Positions 9,184 through 16,183 of a DNA stretch of 48,135 nt are shown in pieces (position 1 is the stretch's first letter; each line of letters starts with the position of its first letter). The position numbers and the translations under genes are program-made. Under the pieces are notes generated by a model. That model was not told the DNA's origin and ran no database searches. It worked only from the letters and a program-made list of their open reading frames with translations. The DNA comes from Azospirillum melinis (GTDB lineage: Bacteria > Pseudomonadota > Alphaproteobacteria > Azospirillales > Azospirillaceae), in NCBI RefSeq assembly GCF_013340935.1, contig NZ_WHOS01000054.1, positions 1 to 48,135 of the forward strand, given 5' to 3'.

Positions 9184-9998
9184 TTCCGCACCTCGGTCTT
9201 CGCCGGTGCGGTCTTAGCCGGTGCGGCTTTCGCCGCCGGGCGGACCGCCCCGCCCTCGTCCCAGCGCAGGGAGAACAGCAGCCGCACCCCGCCGGGCTCG
9301 CCGCGCTCGATCCCGACGGTGACGTTGCGGGCCGGCGCCCCATCCTCGACCAGCGCGCGGGCCAGCACGCCGGCACGGGCGACCGGCCCCGGCGGCTGGC
9401 TGGGCGTCCCCGTCGGTCCGATGCCGAGCAGCGCGTCCAGCTCCACCCGCTCGCCCTGGCGCGACTGGCGGAGCGCGTCGGCGATGCGGTCAATCAGTCC
9501 CTGCCGGTCCGGCCGCAGAGTCATGGTGCCGGGAACGAACAGGTCATCAGCGGGCAGGCGCACCTCCAGCAGCTGGCCGGGGGCGACAACCTCCACCTTG
9601 GAGACCGCAACCGCGGTGGCGAACAGGGTGCCGACATCCTCCAACCGCTGCACGGCGAAGACGGTCCCGGCACGCGAGGCCACCGGTTCGGCCCCCTCGC
9701 GCAGGCGCGGGTCGATGACGAAGCTGGGGAAGGTCCGCTCCAGCGAGGCGGCGACCGCCTTGACCTTCTGCACCGTCTGCACCGAATGGGCGTTCAGCAC
9801 GATGAAGAAGACCAGAAGCAGCAGGAACAGCGACAGCAAAAGCAGGATGCTGCCGTTGTTCGGGTTGGCATGGGTGCCGGAACCGCCGGCGCGCCCGGCC
9901 CGCAGCAGCAACGGCAACCCGGCGCTTCCCGTCCCCGGGGCGATGCCCTGGGCCGTGTGCCCGCCGCCGGGCCTGCTGATGGGGGAGCCGGGCAGCAT
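9180..9998 (-). CDS. MotB-related single-pass membrane protein lacking the channel Asp
   Basis: The 272-residue protein starts at ATG 9998, four bases after the cheZ stop. After a Gly/Pro-rich cytoplasmic tail there is one strongly hydrophobic helix (NNGSILLLLSLFLLLLVFFI, residues about 45-64), followed by NAHSVQTVQKVKAVAASLERTF. Its layout and position next to a MotB-like gene suggest a MotB/OmpA-like relative. The helix has no Asp, so it cannot conduct protons by the MotB mechanism. The periplasmic part has OmpA-like features (RPDRQGLIDRIADALRQSRQG, a RAGVLARALVEDGAPARNVTVG segment). The C-terminus is a low-complexity KAAPAKTAPAKTEVRK tail. A structural or regulatory partner for the downstream MotB-like protein is plausible. 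Confidence 0.75.
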   Translation of the reverse strand: MLPGSPISRPGGGHTAQGIAPGTGSAGLPLLLRAGRAGGSGTHANPNNGSILLLLSLFLLLLVFFIVLNAHSVQTVQKVKAVAASLERTFPSFVIDPRLREGAEPVASRAGTVFAVQRLEDVGTLFATAVAVSKVEVVAPGQLLEVRLPADDLFVPGTMTLRPDRQGLIDRIADALRQSRQGERVELDALLGIGPTGTPSQPPGPVARAGVLARALVEDGAPARNVTVGIERGEPGGVRLLFSLRWDEGGAVRPAAKAAPAKTAPAKTEVRK

Positions 9999-10002
9999 GG
10001 CG

Positions 10003-10710
10003 TCAGTCGAAGCTGGCCAGCAGACGGTCGATCTCGTCCTGGTCCATGGCGTTGCCCGGCAGCTGCGGGCCGTGCAGAAGCTGCTGATCCGCTTCCTCAG
10101 CACTCATCGGCTCGAAATGCACGGCTGCCTCCGCCTCCTCCGCCGCCAGCTTCGCCAGCCGCGGGGCATGGTTCTGGCGCACCTCGCTGCCGAAGGCGGC
10201 GACGATCATGTCCACCTTCGATTCGATGTGCTTGAGGGTGCGCACCACCTTGCTGATGCGCTGGCCGGTAATGTCCTGGAAGTTGCAGGCCTCGTAGATC
10301 GCGGTGATCTGGTCGTTCAGCTTGGCCGAGGTGCCGGCATCCGTCTGGCCGGCGATGGCGCCGATGGCGTCGCAGGCGTCGAAGATGGCGAAGGTCGCCT
10401 TTTCCGTCGCGCCGATCACCGCGTCCAGCTCGTCCGTGGCGGTGCGGATGTGTTCGTCGCGGATTTCGGCCGGCTGGAGCGCCGCGATCTCCTGCTTGGC
10501 CGTCTCGATGTACCTGGCGAGGTCCACGACCTCCTTGTACAGGCGCAGGTCGGTGGCGGAGATGTCGCCGTCCATGCTGCCCAGGATGTTGCGGACGATG
10601 TCCGTCACCTCGTCGCGCGACAGCGGCTGTGCGGCTTCCGCGAAGGCGGTGTCGAGGCGCTGTCTCAGGAGCTTCTGTTCCGTCACGGCGGATTGGGCGG
10701 GGAAGGTCAT
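10003..10710 (-). CDS. cheZ: CheZ-type protein phosphatase of phospho-CheY
   Basis: This 235-residue protein is mostly helical. It contains NFQDITGQRISKVVRTLKHI, the CheZ catalytic block, in which the Asp and Gln of DITGQ match the two residues CheZ uses to dephosphorylate CheY-P. The extreme C-terminus, MDQDEIDRLLASFD, matches the CheY-docking peptide at the end of CheZ (DQxxDDLLxSLGF-like). A central helical region (IFDACDAIGAIAGQTDAG) would form the long hairpin bundle. The ATG at 10708-10710 is chosen because the family homology begins just after it (FPAQSAVTEQKLLRQRL); the frame is open further upstream without support. The gene heads the cheZ/motB-like/TPR run and is preceded by a CtrA-like box. 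Confidence 0.88.
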   Translation of the reverse strand: MTFPAQSAVTEQKLLRQRLDTAFAEAAQPLSRDEVTDIVRNILGSMDGDISATDLRLYKEVVDLARYIETAKQEIAALQPAEIRDEHIRTATDELDAVIGATEKATFAIFDACDAIGAIAGQTDAGTSAKLNDQITAIYEACNFQDITGQRISKVVRTLKHIESKVDMIVAAFGSEVRQNHAPRLAKLAAEEAEAAVHFEPMSAEEADQQLLHGPQLPGNAMDQDEIDRLLASFD

Positions 10711-10889
10711 CGGGCGTGTCCAGCGAGAGGGGCAAGGCCTTGGCGGAATGTGCCGGAACCTCCCCGGTTCGCGCCCTCCAGCGAGCGCACCGTCGGTGCC
10801 TTCCGCGGCGGAGGTTCGATGCTCCGACCGCTTGTGGCGCCCAACCGTCCAAGGAACTGTCCGAGCCGACAAAGCCTAGGACGCGAGGG

Positions 10890-10904
10890 TTAAGAGCCCG
10901 TAAA
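10890..10904 (-). promoter_or_regulatory. CtrA-like box upstream of cheZ
   Basis: On the minus strand this reads TTTACGGGCTCTTAA, matching the CtrA consensus TTAA-N7-TTAA with one mismatch. It lies 180 bases upstream of the cheZ start. CtrA controls motility genes in several Rhodospirillales. The match is short, so chance is possible, but a second one lies 290 bases away in front of the 42-aa gene. Confidence 0.4.
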
Positions 10905-11004
10905 GATGACCACGCCAAGGGTCCTGACACTGCGCCCGAGTTGCCGGCGCGTCACACTGTGGCCGGCGCGACCGCATGGGCGCGGGCCTCGACAGGGGCG
11001 TCGC

Positions 11005-11133
11005 TCAGAACAGGCCGGCGGCGGCCGGCGCACCGAGAAGCGCGATCAGGACCAGCACGGTCACGGCAACCAGCCGCTCCATCGGGGACCAGCGCTTCCA
11101 GTCTTTTCTGAAGCTTTTCAGTTCGTCGGCCAT
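11005..11133 (-). CDS. Small single-pass membrane protein, 42 residues
   Basis: A short gene that length cut-offs would miss. It encodes MADELKSFRKDWKRWSPMER, then a hydrophobic helix LVAVTVLVLIALLGAPAAAG, and ends LF. The charged amphipathic N-terminus plus one C-terminal helix gives a tail-anchored or N-in topology. A GGAAGG ribosome binding site lies 6 bases before the ATG, codon third positions are GC-rich like the neighbours, and the stop is TGA. It runs the same way as cheZ, which begins about 295 bases downstream, and has its own CtrA-like box 61 bases upstream. I do not recognise a family. A small regulator or subunit of the motility cluster is a guess from position. Confidence 0.7.
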   Translation of the reverse strand: MADELKSFRKDWKRWSPMERLVAVTVLVLIALLGAPAAAGLF

Positions 11134-11193
11134 GACAAACCTTCCGGGGTTCGGGAACTACACTGCAACGCAACGAAACTGCATCCGGGGCAG

Positions 11194-11208
11194 TTGACGC
11201 ATGGTTAA
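11194..11208 (-). promoter_or_regulatory. CtrA-like box upstream of the 42-aa gene
   Basis: On the minus strand it reads TTAACCATGCGTCAA: TTAA-N7-TCAA, with the first part also matching the TTAACCAT half-site known for CtrA. It is 61 bases upstream of the start of the small membrane protein, a distance suited to transcriptional control. Confidence 0.45.
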
Positions 11209-11414
11209 AATCGCCCGGCGATACGACAATGCTCGACCACTGGCACAGAATTGCCACAGTCATGCCTGGGCGACCTCTGATCCAGGTCAAAGATCGGCCG
11301 AATTTTCGAGATTTCCCATCTCGCGTGCGGCGATGCCCCCGTCTCCGCCGGCGTGCCACTTCCGGCCGCTTCCGAAACCGGGCGGTAATGCCTAGATGAT
11401 AAGCTCTAGATCAA

Positions 11415-11480
11415 GCCTCCGATGCCGGGGGCATCCAGCCTCCGATGCCCGGAGGCATCTGGCCTCCGAAGCCGGGGGCG
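11415..11480 (+). repeat. Three tandem 23-24 bp imperfect repeats with internal palindromes
   Basis: Units begin at 11415, 11438 and 11462, each starting GCCTCCGA. The first two contain self-complementary cores GATGCCGGGGGCATC and GATGCCCGGAGGCATC; the third is degenerate (GAAGCCGGGGGCG). The array ends 16 bases before the patatin ATG, so its hairpins would sit in the 5' leader. Confidence 0.75.
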
Positions 11481-11496
11481 CCGACGGGAGATGTGG

Positions 11497-12513
11497 ATGG
11501 CGAAGGGAACCGACCTGAAGATCGGGCTTGCGCTGGGCAGCGGTGCGGCGCGCGGCTGGGCGCATATCGGCGTCCTGCGCGCGCTGGAAGAGATCGGGAT
11601 CAAGCCCGACATCATCTGCGGCACCTCGATCGGCGCCGCGGTGGGGGCCGCCTATCTGACTGACCAGCTCGACGAGCTTCAGGCCTGGGCGCAGAAGATG
11701 GGCTGGCTCGGCATGCTGGGCATCATCGACCTCACCTTCCGCCGCGGCGGTCTGGTGGCGGCCGAGAAGGCGTTCGGGCGCTTCGACAACGAGCGCAGCA
11801 ACATCCTGATCGAAAAGCTGCCGATGCCCTTCGCCACCGTCGCCACCGACCTGTCGACGGGGCGCGAGATGTGGCTGCGCGACGGCCCGCTGATGTCGGC
11901 GGTGATGGCCTCGGCCGCCATGCCCGGACTGTTCCCGGCGGTGCGGCGCGACCATCACCTGCTGGTGGACGGCGCCCTGGTCAACCCGGTGCCGGTCTCG
12001 CTCTGCCGGGCGCTGGGGGCCGACCTCGTGGTCGCGGTCAACCTGAACAGCGAGCTGTCGCCGCTGGGCCGGCCGACCGGCCGAGGGACCGGCAAGGGGC
12101 TGAACGGGAAGGGAATTGGCGGCAACACGGTCGCGGTCAAGGCGCCGGAGCCGGTGGTGGCCGGCGGCGATGCCGGCTCCCCCGCTCTGTCCCACCTGAC
12201 CAGCCAGATCTCGACATGGCTCGGCCGCAAGCCCAGCCGGCGCACCCAGTTCCTGGCCGACCAGATCGACGACGCCCATGCCCACAGGCAGATGCCCAAC
12301 GCGCTGGAGGTGATGGCCGGCTCCATTGACATCATGCAGGACCGCATCACCCGGTCCCGTTTGGCCGGCGAGCCGCCCGACGTGCTGATCGCACCGCGGC
12401 TGGCCCATATCGGCATTTTGGAGTTCGACCGCGCCGCCGAGGCGGTGGAGATCGGCCATGCCGCCGCCTCCATGCTGCGCCCCTCCATCGAACTGGCCCT
12501 GCGCCGCGCCTGA
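11497..12513 (+). CDS. Patatin-like phospholipase (RssA-type)
   Basis: This 338-residue patatin-family acyl hydrolase has the glycine-rich oxyanion loop GSGAARG (residues 14-20), the nucleophile elbow GTSIG with Ser44, and the catalytic Asp in VDGA (Asp158). Together these form the Ser-Asp dyad. The rest resembles bacterial RssA/NTE-type patatins, with a C-terminal extension of about 130 residues beyond the core. There is no signal peptide, so it is cytoplasmic or membrane-associated. Of two in-frame ATGs I prefer 11497, because GGGAG is 6 bases before it and would abut the ATG at 11491. The substrate is unknown. The gene is monocistronic, and three tandem repeats sit in its leader. Confidence 0.92.
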   Translation: MAKGTDLKIGLALGSGAARGWAHIGVLRALEEIGIKPDIICGTSIGAAVGAAYLTDQLDELQAWAQKMGWLGMLGIIDLTFRRGGLVAAEKAFGRFDNERSNILIEKLPMPFATVATDLSTGREMWLRDGPLMSAVMASAAMPGLFPAVRRDHHLLVDGALVNPVPVSLCRALGADLVVAVNLNSELSPLGRPTGRGTGKGLNGKGIGGNTVAVKAPEPVVAGGDAGSPALSHLTSQISTWLGRKPSRRTQFLADQIDDAHAHRQMPNALEVMAGSIDIMQDRITRSRLAGEPPDVLIAPRLAHIGILEFDRAAEAVEIGHAAASMLRPSIELALRRA

Positions 12514-12644
12514 GCGGTTGCGCTGGAGGCTGTTCCCGTCTTCCGTATCAGCCATATATCCCTCGTGTCCCGGCGTCCGCCCGGGCTAAATCTCCGTTTG
12601 CCCCCTCCCCGCCTGATCCCCATTTGCCGCGAGAACCAGCGTCC

Positions 12645-14225
12645 ATGAGCCAGTCTGCGCCGTCCGACACCGTCGCCACCCTGCTCGCCAGCGGGACGCC
12701 GCATTGGGGCGCCAACGGCACGGTGCTGGACGGCGGCTCCGTCGGCGCAGCCGCCACCGTCACCTATGGCTTCCTGACCAGCTCGCGGCAGGTCTCCGCC
12801 ACCGACGCCACCGGCTTCGCCGCCATGAGCACCGCCCAGCGCGCCGCCGTCCGGCAGGCGCTGGCGGCCTGGAGCGCGGTCGCCAACATCACCTTCGTGG
12901 AGATTTCCGACGCGGCGAGTGCGGCGGTCGCCTTCGGGACCAACCGGCAGCGCGGTCAGTCGGCGGCCTACGCCTATTATCCCTCCACCGGCGTTCAGGG
13001 GGGACAGGTGTTCCTGGCCAACGACAGCGCCGGGAACACCAACCCGACGTCGGGCAGCTACAGCTACATGACCGTCATCCACGAGATCGGCCATGCGCTG
13101 GGGCTGAAGCATCCCGGCAACTACAACGCCGGCACCGACGACGGGACGGAGGGGCCCTATCTGCCGGTGGCGACGGACAATTATGCGTTCAGCATCATGT
13201 CCTACAACGAGAACGCCGCGCTGCCGTCGGGGACCTACCTGACCGGCCCCAGCCTCTTTGACATCGCCGCGATCCAGTATCTCTACGGCGCCAACATGGC
13301 GACCGGGGCCGGCGACACCGGCTATACGCTGAACACCGGCAGCTTCACCACCCTGTGGGACCCCACCGGCCACAACAGCCTGAATGGCGGCGCCCAGACG
13401 GCCGACCTGTCGCTGGATTTGCGCAGCGGCCAGTTCAGCAGCGCCGGCGGCACCACCTTCCTGGCGCTGGCCTATGGCACCAGGGTGCAGCTGGCGACCG
13501 GCGGCAGCGGCAACGACAGCTTCACCGTCAACGATCTGGGCAACGTCATTGACGGCGGCGCCGGCACCGACACCGTGGTGTTCAGCGGCCGCCGCGCCCA
13601 GTACCGCGTCCAGCAGCTGGACGCCGGCCGCTACATCGTCAGCGGCGCCGACGGCAACGACCTGCTGACCAACATCGACTATCTGCGCTTCGCCGACGGC
13701 GGCACCGCCCTGTCGTCGATGGTGTCCGGCACTTTCGACGCGCTGCGCTACGTCGCCTCCAACAGCGACCTGATCGCGGCGCTCGGCACCAACGTCGCGG
13801 CGGCGACCCAGCATCTCATCGGTGCCGGCGTCTATGAGGGCCGCAGCCTGACCGGCTTCGATCCCTACAATTATCTGGCCGGCTATGGCGACCTGCTGAA
13901 CAGCTTCGGCAGCGACGTCGCCGCCGCCACCCGCCATTACATCGAGGCCGGCAACCGCGAGGGCCGCAGTTCCACCCTGTTCGACACGCTGTCCTATGAG
14001 GCCAGCAACCCCGACCTGATCGCCGCCTTCGGCGACAACCGCGAAGCGGTGGAGCTGCATTACATCGTCAGCGGCCGGCTGGAGGGCCGTTCGCTGACCC
14101 GCTTCAACGCCGCCGCCTATCTGGCGGCCAACCCGGACGTCCGCAGTGCCGTCGGCGGCAACCTGACCGCCGCCAAGCAGCATTATGTCAGCTATGGCTA
14201 TGCCGAGGGGCGGGCGCTGGCCTGA
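12645..14225 (+). CDS. M10 (serralysin-like) zinc metalloprotease with C-terminal repeats
   Basis: The 526-residue protein carries the metzincin zinc motif HEIGHALGLKHPG (His146, Glu147, His150, His156) and the Met-turn SIMSY (Met185). It is therefore a secreted serralysin-type peptidase. A short RTX-like stretch follows, with GGSGNDSFT and DGGAGTDTV at residues about 287-310, suggesting Ca2+ binding and type I secretion. There is no Sec signal peptide, as expected for that route. Residues 364-526 are four 41-residue repeats instead of the usual long RTX array and serralysin C-terminal secretion signal. The ATG at 12645 is preferred over a TTG at 12624. No type I transporter genes are nearby. 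Confidence 0.93.
   Translation: MSQSAPSDTVATLLASGTPHWGANGTVLDGGSVGAAATVTYGFLTSSRQVSATDATGFAAMSTAQRAAVRQALAAWSAVANITFVEISDAASAAVAFGTNRQRGQSAAYAYYPSTGVQGGQVFLANDSAGNTNPTSGSYSYMTVIHEIGHALGLKHPGNYNAGTDDGTEGPYLPVATDNYAFSIMSYNENAALPSGTYLTGPSLFDIAAIQYLYGANMATGAGDTGYTLNTGSFTTLWDPTGHNSLNGGAQTADLSLDLRSGQFSSAGGTTFLALAYGTRVQLATGGSGNDSFTVNDLGNVIDGGAGTDTVVFSGRRAQYRVQQLDAGRYIVSGADGNDLLTNIDYLRFADGGTALSSMVSGTFDALRYVASNSDLIAALGTNVAAATQHLIGAGVYEGRSLTGFDPYNYLAGYGDLLNSFGSDVAAATRHYIEAGNREGRSSTLFDTLSYEASNPDLIAAFGDNREAVELHYIVSGRLEGRSLTRFNAAAYLAANPDVRSAVGGNLTAAKQHYVSYGYAEGRALA
13734..14222 (+). repeat. Four 41-residue (123-bp) coding repeats in the metalloprotease
   Basis: Repeats start at Phe364, Phe405, Phe446 and Phe487, exactly 41 residues apart, with consensus F(D/N)xxxYxAxNxDLxxAxGxNxxAAxxHYIxxGxxEGRSLT. 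The third and fourth have the clearest ASNPDL/AANPDV core. The period is constant at the protein level, while the DNA is diverged, so the array is old and under protein-level constraint. Confidence 0.9.
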
Positions 14226-14263
14226 GCCGGCCTCCCCCATTTTTTGAACCTTGTTTGGCCGGC
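14226..14263. terminator. Possible bidirectional transcript-end hairpin
   Basis: GCCGGCC (14226-14232) pairs with GGCCGGC (14257-14263) around a 24-base loop containing a T6 run, between the converging protease and RlmM-like genes. The loop is long and the flanking T-runs are poor, so termination activity is uncertain. Confidence 0.35.
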
Positions 14264-14265
14264 CC

Positions 14266-15249
14266 TTATTTCGCCGGCCAGATCCAGGTCAGCTCGTGCT
14301 TGTTGTGGTGGAGGTGGAGCACCCGGCCGCCGGGGATCTCCGCGAAGGCGCGGGCGGTCTCATGGTCGGTTTCCGCCTGGAACTTCAGCGTGCAGACGAA
14401 GCGCTTGGCGAGCCCGCTGTCCATCCACTCCTTCACCAGCCGCAGCAGGCGGGTCGGGTAGCAGATCACGTCGCAGCACAGCCAATCGACCGGGCCGACC
14501 GTCGCCGGCTTCAGGCCGAAGGCGCTCTCCTGGCGGATCTCCACCCGCGGCAGGGCGGCGATGGCCGGATCGAGCGGCGCCTTGTCGACGCTGACCACCG
14601 ACGCGCCCAGCTCGTGCAGCACCCAGGTCCAGCCGCCGGGACAGGCGCCGAGGTCGAGACAGCGGTCGCCCGGTCCCGGCTGCTCCCCGAACAGGGTCAG
14701 CGCCTCCCACAGCTTCAGATAGGCCCGGTTGGGCGGCGCCGTGCGGTTCTCGATGAAGGTCACCTCGCCATTGCGGAAGGGGCTGGAACAGTGCGCTGCG
14801 GCGATGATGGTGGACTCGTCGACCAGCGTCCAGGACCCCAGCGGCGCCGTCGGCAAGGGCGACGGGAAGACCACCGGCTTGGCCGAGACATGTGGCAGGT
14901 TTTCCTGGATCAGGGCGGCGCGGCGGTGATGGCGCTGCGACCACAGCGCCCAATTGCGCTGGATGCCGCGCAGAGCCTTCGCCCCGCCCTTGATCGAGGG
15001 GAACTCGATGCGCACCGGATCGTACCAGATGTTCTGCGCCCAGGCCGCGGGCCGGGCCGGGCCGTCGACGAAGACCAACCGGCCATCGACCGACGCGACG
15101 TCCCCCAGTTCCGCCACCAAATCGTCAAGGAAGCCGTCCGCCGCCAGATAGACGGTCTGGCCAAGCGGGGTCACCACCGCGCCGGGACCGGCTTGCGGGT
15201 CGGTGCCGGGGGCGTTCGGGGAGGCGGTTTTGGGGGTGCTGTCGTCCAT
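14266..15249 (-). CDS. RlmM-like 2'-O-ribose rRNA methyltransferase
   Basis: This 327-residue protein has a C-terminal FtsJ/RlmM-type Rossmann fold. The SAM-binding motif I is CLDLGACPGGWTWVL, followed by the acidic VVSVDKAPLD strand end, the DWLCCDVICYP catalytic strand and a late LKFQ Lys consistent with the K-D-K-E tetrad of 2'-O-methyltransferases. The N-terminal half would be a THUMP-like RNA-binding region. RlmM methylates C2498 of 23S rRNA in E. coli; this protein is similar in plan, but orthology is not certain. The ATG at 15249 is preferred, with a GGGGC upstream. It converges with the metalloprotease gene and lies divergently from the bfd gene. Confidence 0.82.
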   Translation of the reverse strand: MDDSTPKTASPNAPGTDPQAGPGAVVTPLGQTVYLAADGFLDDLVAELGDVASVDGRLVFVDGPARPAAWAQNIWYDPVRIEFPSIKGGAKALRGIQRNWALWSQRHHRRAALIQENLPHVSAKPVVFPSPLPTAPLGSWTLVDESTIIAAAHCSSPFRNGEVTFIENRTAPPNRAYLKLWEALTLFGEQPGPGDRCLDLGACPGGWTWVLHELGASVVSVDKAPLDPAIAALPRVEIRQESAFGLKPATVGPVDWLCCDVICYPTRLLRLVKEWMDSGLAKRFVCTLKFQAETDHETARAFAEIPGGRVLHLHHNKHELTWIWPAK

Positions 15250-15383
15250 GCCCCAGGGGCTACCGCTGCCGGCCGTCGAATGCAAGCGCAAGGATGCAGC
15301 ACACCCCTTTCGGCGTGACGCGAAGGGGGCTGTGACAAAGCGTCTCGAAACTTCTTATATGCGATTGGCTCGCAATAGCGGCA

Positions 15384-15412
15384 TTGACAACGATTCTCAC
15401 TCTCAGCTATTG
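15384..15412 (+). promoter_or_regulatory. Promoter with overlapping Fur box for the ferredoxin gene
   Basis: TTGACA at 15384-15389 is a perfect -35 hexamer. GCTATT or CTATTG follows after 16-17 bases as a weak -10. Bases 15385-15405 read on the minus strand as TGAGAGTGAGAATCG plus TTGTCA, matching the 21-base Fur consensus at 16 positions by eye. Fur bound there would cover the -35 and the spacer. The ATG is 54 bases beyond the box. Confidence 0.65.
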
Positions 15413-15458
15413 CTGGGCTCGGGACACCTCTTACGAAACCGACTTTCGCCGAGGGCTT

Positions 15459-15752
15459 ATGTACGTCTGCATCTGCCACGCGTTGAACGATAAGAAGGTC
15501 AAGGCTGCGCTCGATCAAGGCGCCACGACCCCGGCCTCGGTGTTCCGCCATCACAATTGTCAGGTCCAGTGCGGCAAATGCGTTCCGACCATGCGCAGCA
15601 TGGCCAGCGAACACCGCGCCACCGTCGCACAGCAGACCGCCGCTGCCGCCGCCGTTGCGGCGACGCCGGTCGCCGCCCCCTGCTGCGGCTCCGCCTTGCC
15701 TGAGCCGGCCAATGCCGAGGCGGTTCCCGCCTATGCCATCGCGGCCGAGTGA
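15459..15752 (+). CDS. bfd: Bacterioferritin-associated ferredoxin (BFD-type [2Fe-2S])
   Basis: The first 50 residues form a BFD-like [2Fe-2S] domain. Cys4 and Cys6 (MYVCICHALND) pair with Cys38 and Cys41 (CQVQCGKC), giving the family spacing C-x-C-x31-C-x2-C. Bfd reduces bacterioferritin iron for mobilisation in the cytosol. The protein is 97 residues, longer than the usual 60-75; the extra tail is Ala/Val-rich and carries a CCG motif. A Fur box over the promoter agrees with induction under iron limitation. No bacterioferritin gene is adjacent. It could instead belong to another (2Fe-2S)-binding BFD-domain protein, but the size fits Bfd best. Confidence 0.9.
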   Translation: MYVCICHALNDKKVKAALDQGATTPASVFRHHNCQVQCGKCVPTMRSMASEHRATVAQQTAAAAAVAATPVAAPCCGSALPEPANAEAVPAYAIAAE

Positions 15753-15937
15753 ACACGCGCACACAGGTGTAGGACCGCATTCCCGGCGGGTCTACCACTT
15801 CCGACTTTCTGCTGAATAACAGGTCTACAACCTCGCCTTAAGGCTGCGACAGATTGCGCGCCGACTATGATTTTTGGGCGGATTGACCCGGCACCGGCAT
15901 TCCGGCACAAAAGCGTCACCAAAACAAAAGAACGTCG

Positions 15938-16183
15938 TCAAAATGACGGCGTATAAAAACAGGAACGGGCCGGATGAAACCGGCCCTGGAGGAAACGCAA
16001 TCCAACCGGGAAGACTTCCTTGGCCACCGGGTTTGCCTTGTCCTTGATGGGCTTGGCAGCCCGGCGGGATTTGGATTCAGGCAGGTATTCCGCAGCTGCT
16101 AAATCGCACCGCAGAAATCGGGCGACATCTCCCAAACGGGCGGTGCCGACTGGGCTTCTGTTGCGTTTTCGCAGTGTCGGCAT
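15938..16183 (-). CDS. Doubtful small basic protein
   Basis: An open frame of 81 codons with a plausible interior: EYLPESKSRRAAKPIKDKAN and then PVAKEVFPVG is Lys/Arg-rich with GC-biased third positions. Its ends are poor. The first 30 codons use AGA, TTA and CGA, there is no ribosome binding site before the ATG, and its last codons lie across a terminator-like hairpin. It may be a real small gene with a different start or a frame error, or no gene at all. I assign no function. Confidence 0.25.
   Translation of the reverse strand: MPTLRKRNRSPVGTARLGDVARFLRCDLAAAEYLPESKSRRAAKPIKDKANPVAKEVFPVGLRFLQGRFHPARSCFYTPSF
15955..15986 (-). terminator. Intrinsic terminator-like hairpin, minus strand
   Basis: GGGCCGG-N6-CCGGCCC (15967-15986), followed on the minus strand by GTTCCTGTTTTTA, so a stem and T5 run are present. 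If active, it ends a minus-strand transcript from the 16.0-16.2 kb region, which is the only support for transcription there. Confidence 0.5.

Larger units (their letters stand above)
11134..11496. other. Divergent intergenic region, 42-aa gene to patatin gene
   Basis: This 363-base gap separates the minus-strand 42-aa gene from the plus-strand patatin gene and must hold promoters for both. It contains a CtrA-like box at 11194-11208 and three tandem repeats at 11415-11480. No further gene, RNA or hairpin with a T-run was found. Confidence 0.6.

Noticed and set aside
10906..11208. Plus-strand small frame over the cheZ upstream region
   Set aside because: Arg/Gly/His-rich translation with no ribosome binding site; it overlaps the better supported minus-strand 42-aa gene.
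11241..11254. Sigma-54-like promoter TGGCACAGAATTGC
   Set aside because: The GG to GC spacing is one base shorter than the strict -24/-12 spacing, so it should not work; it is also not well placed for either flanking gene.
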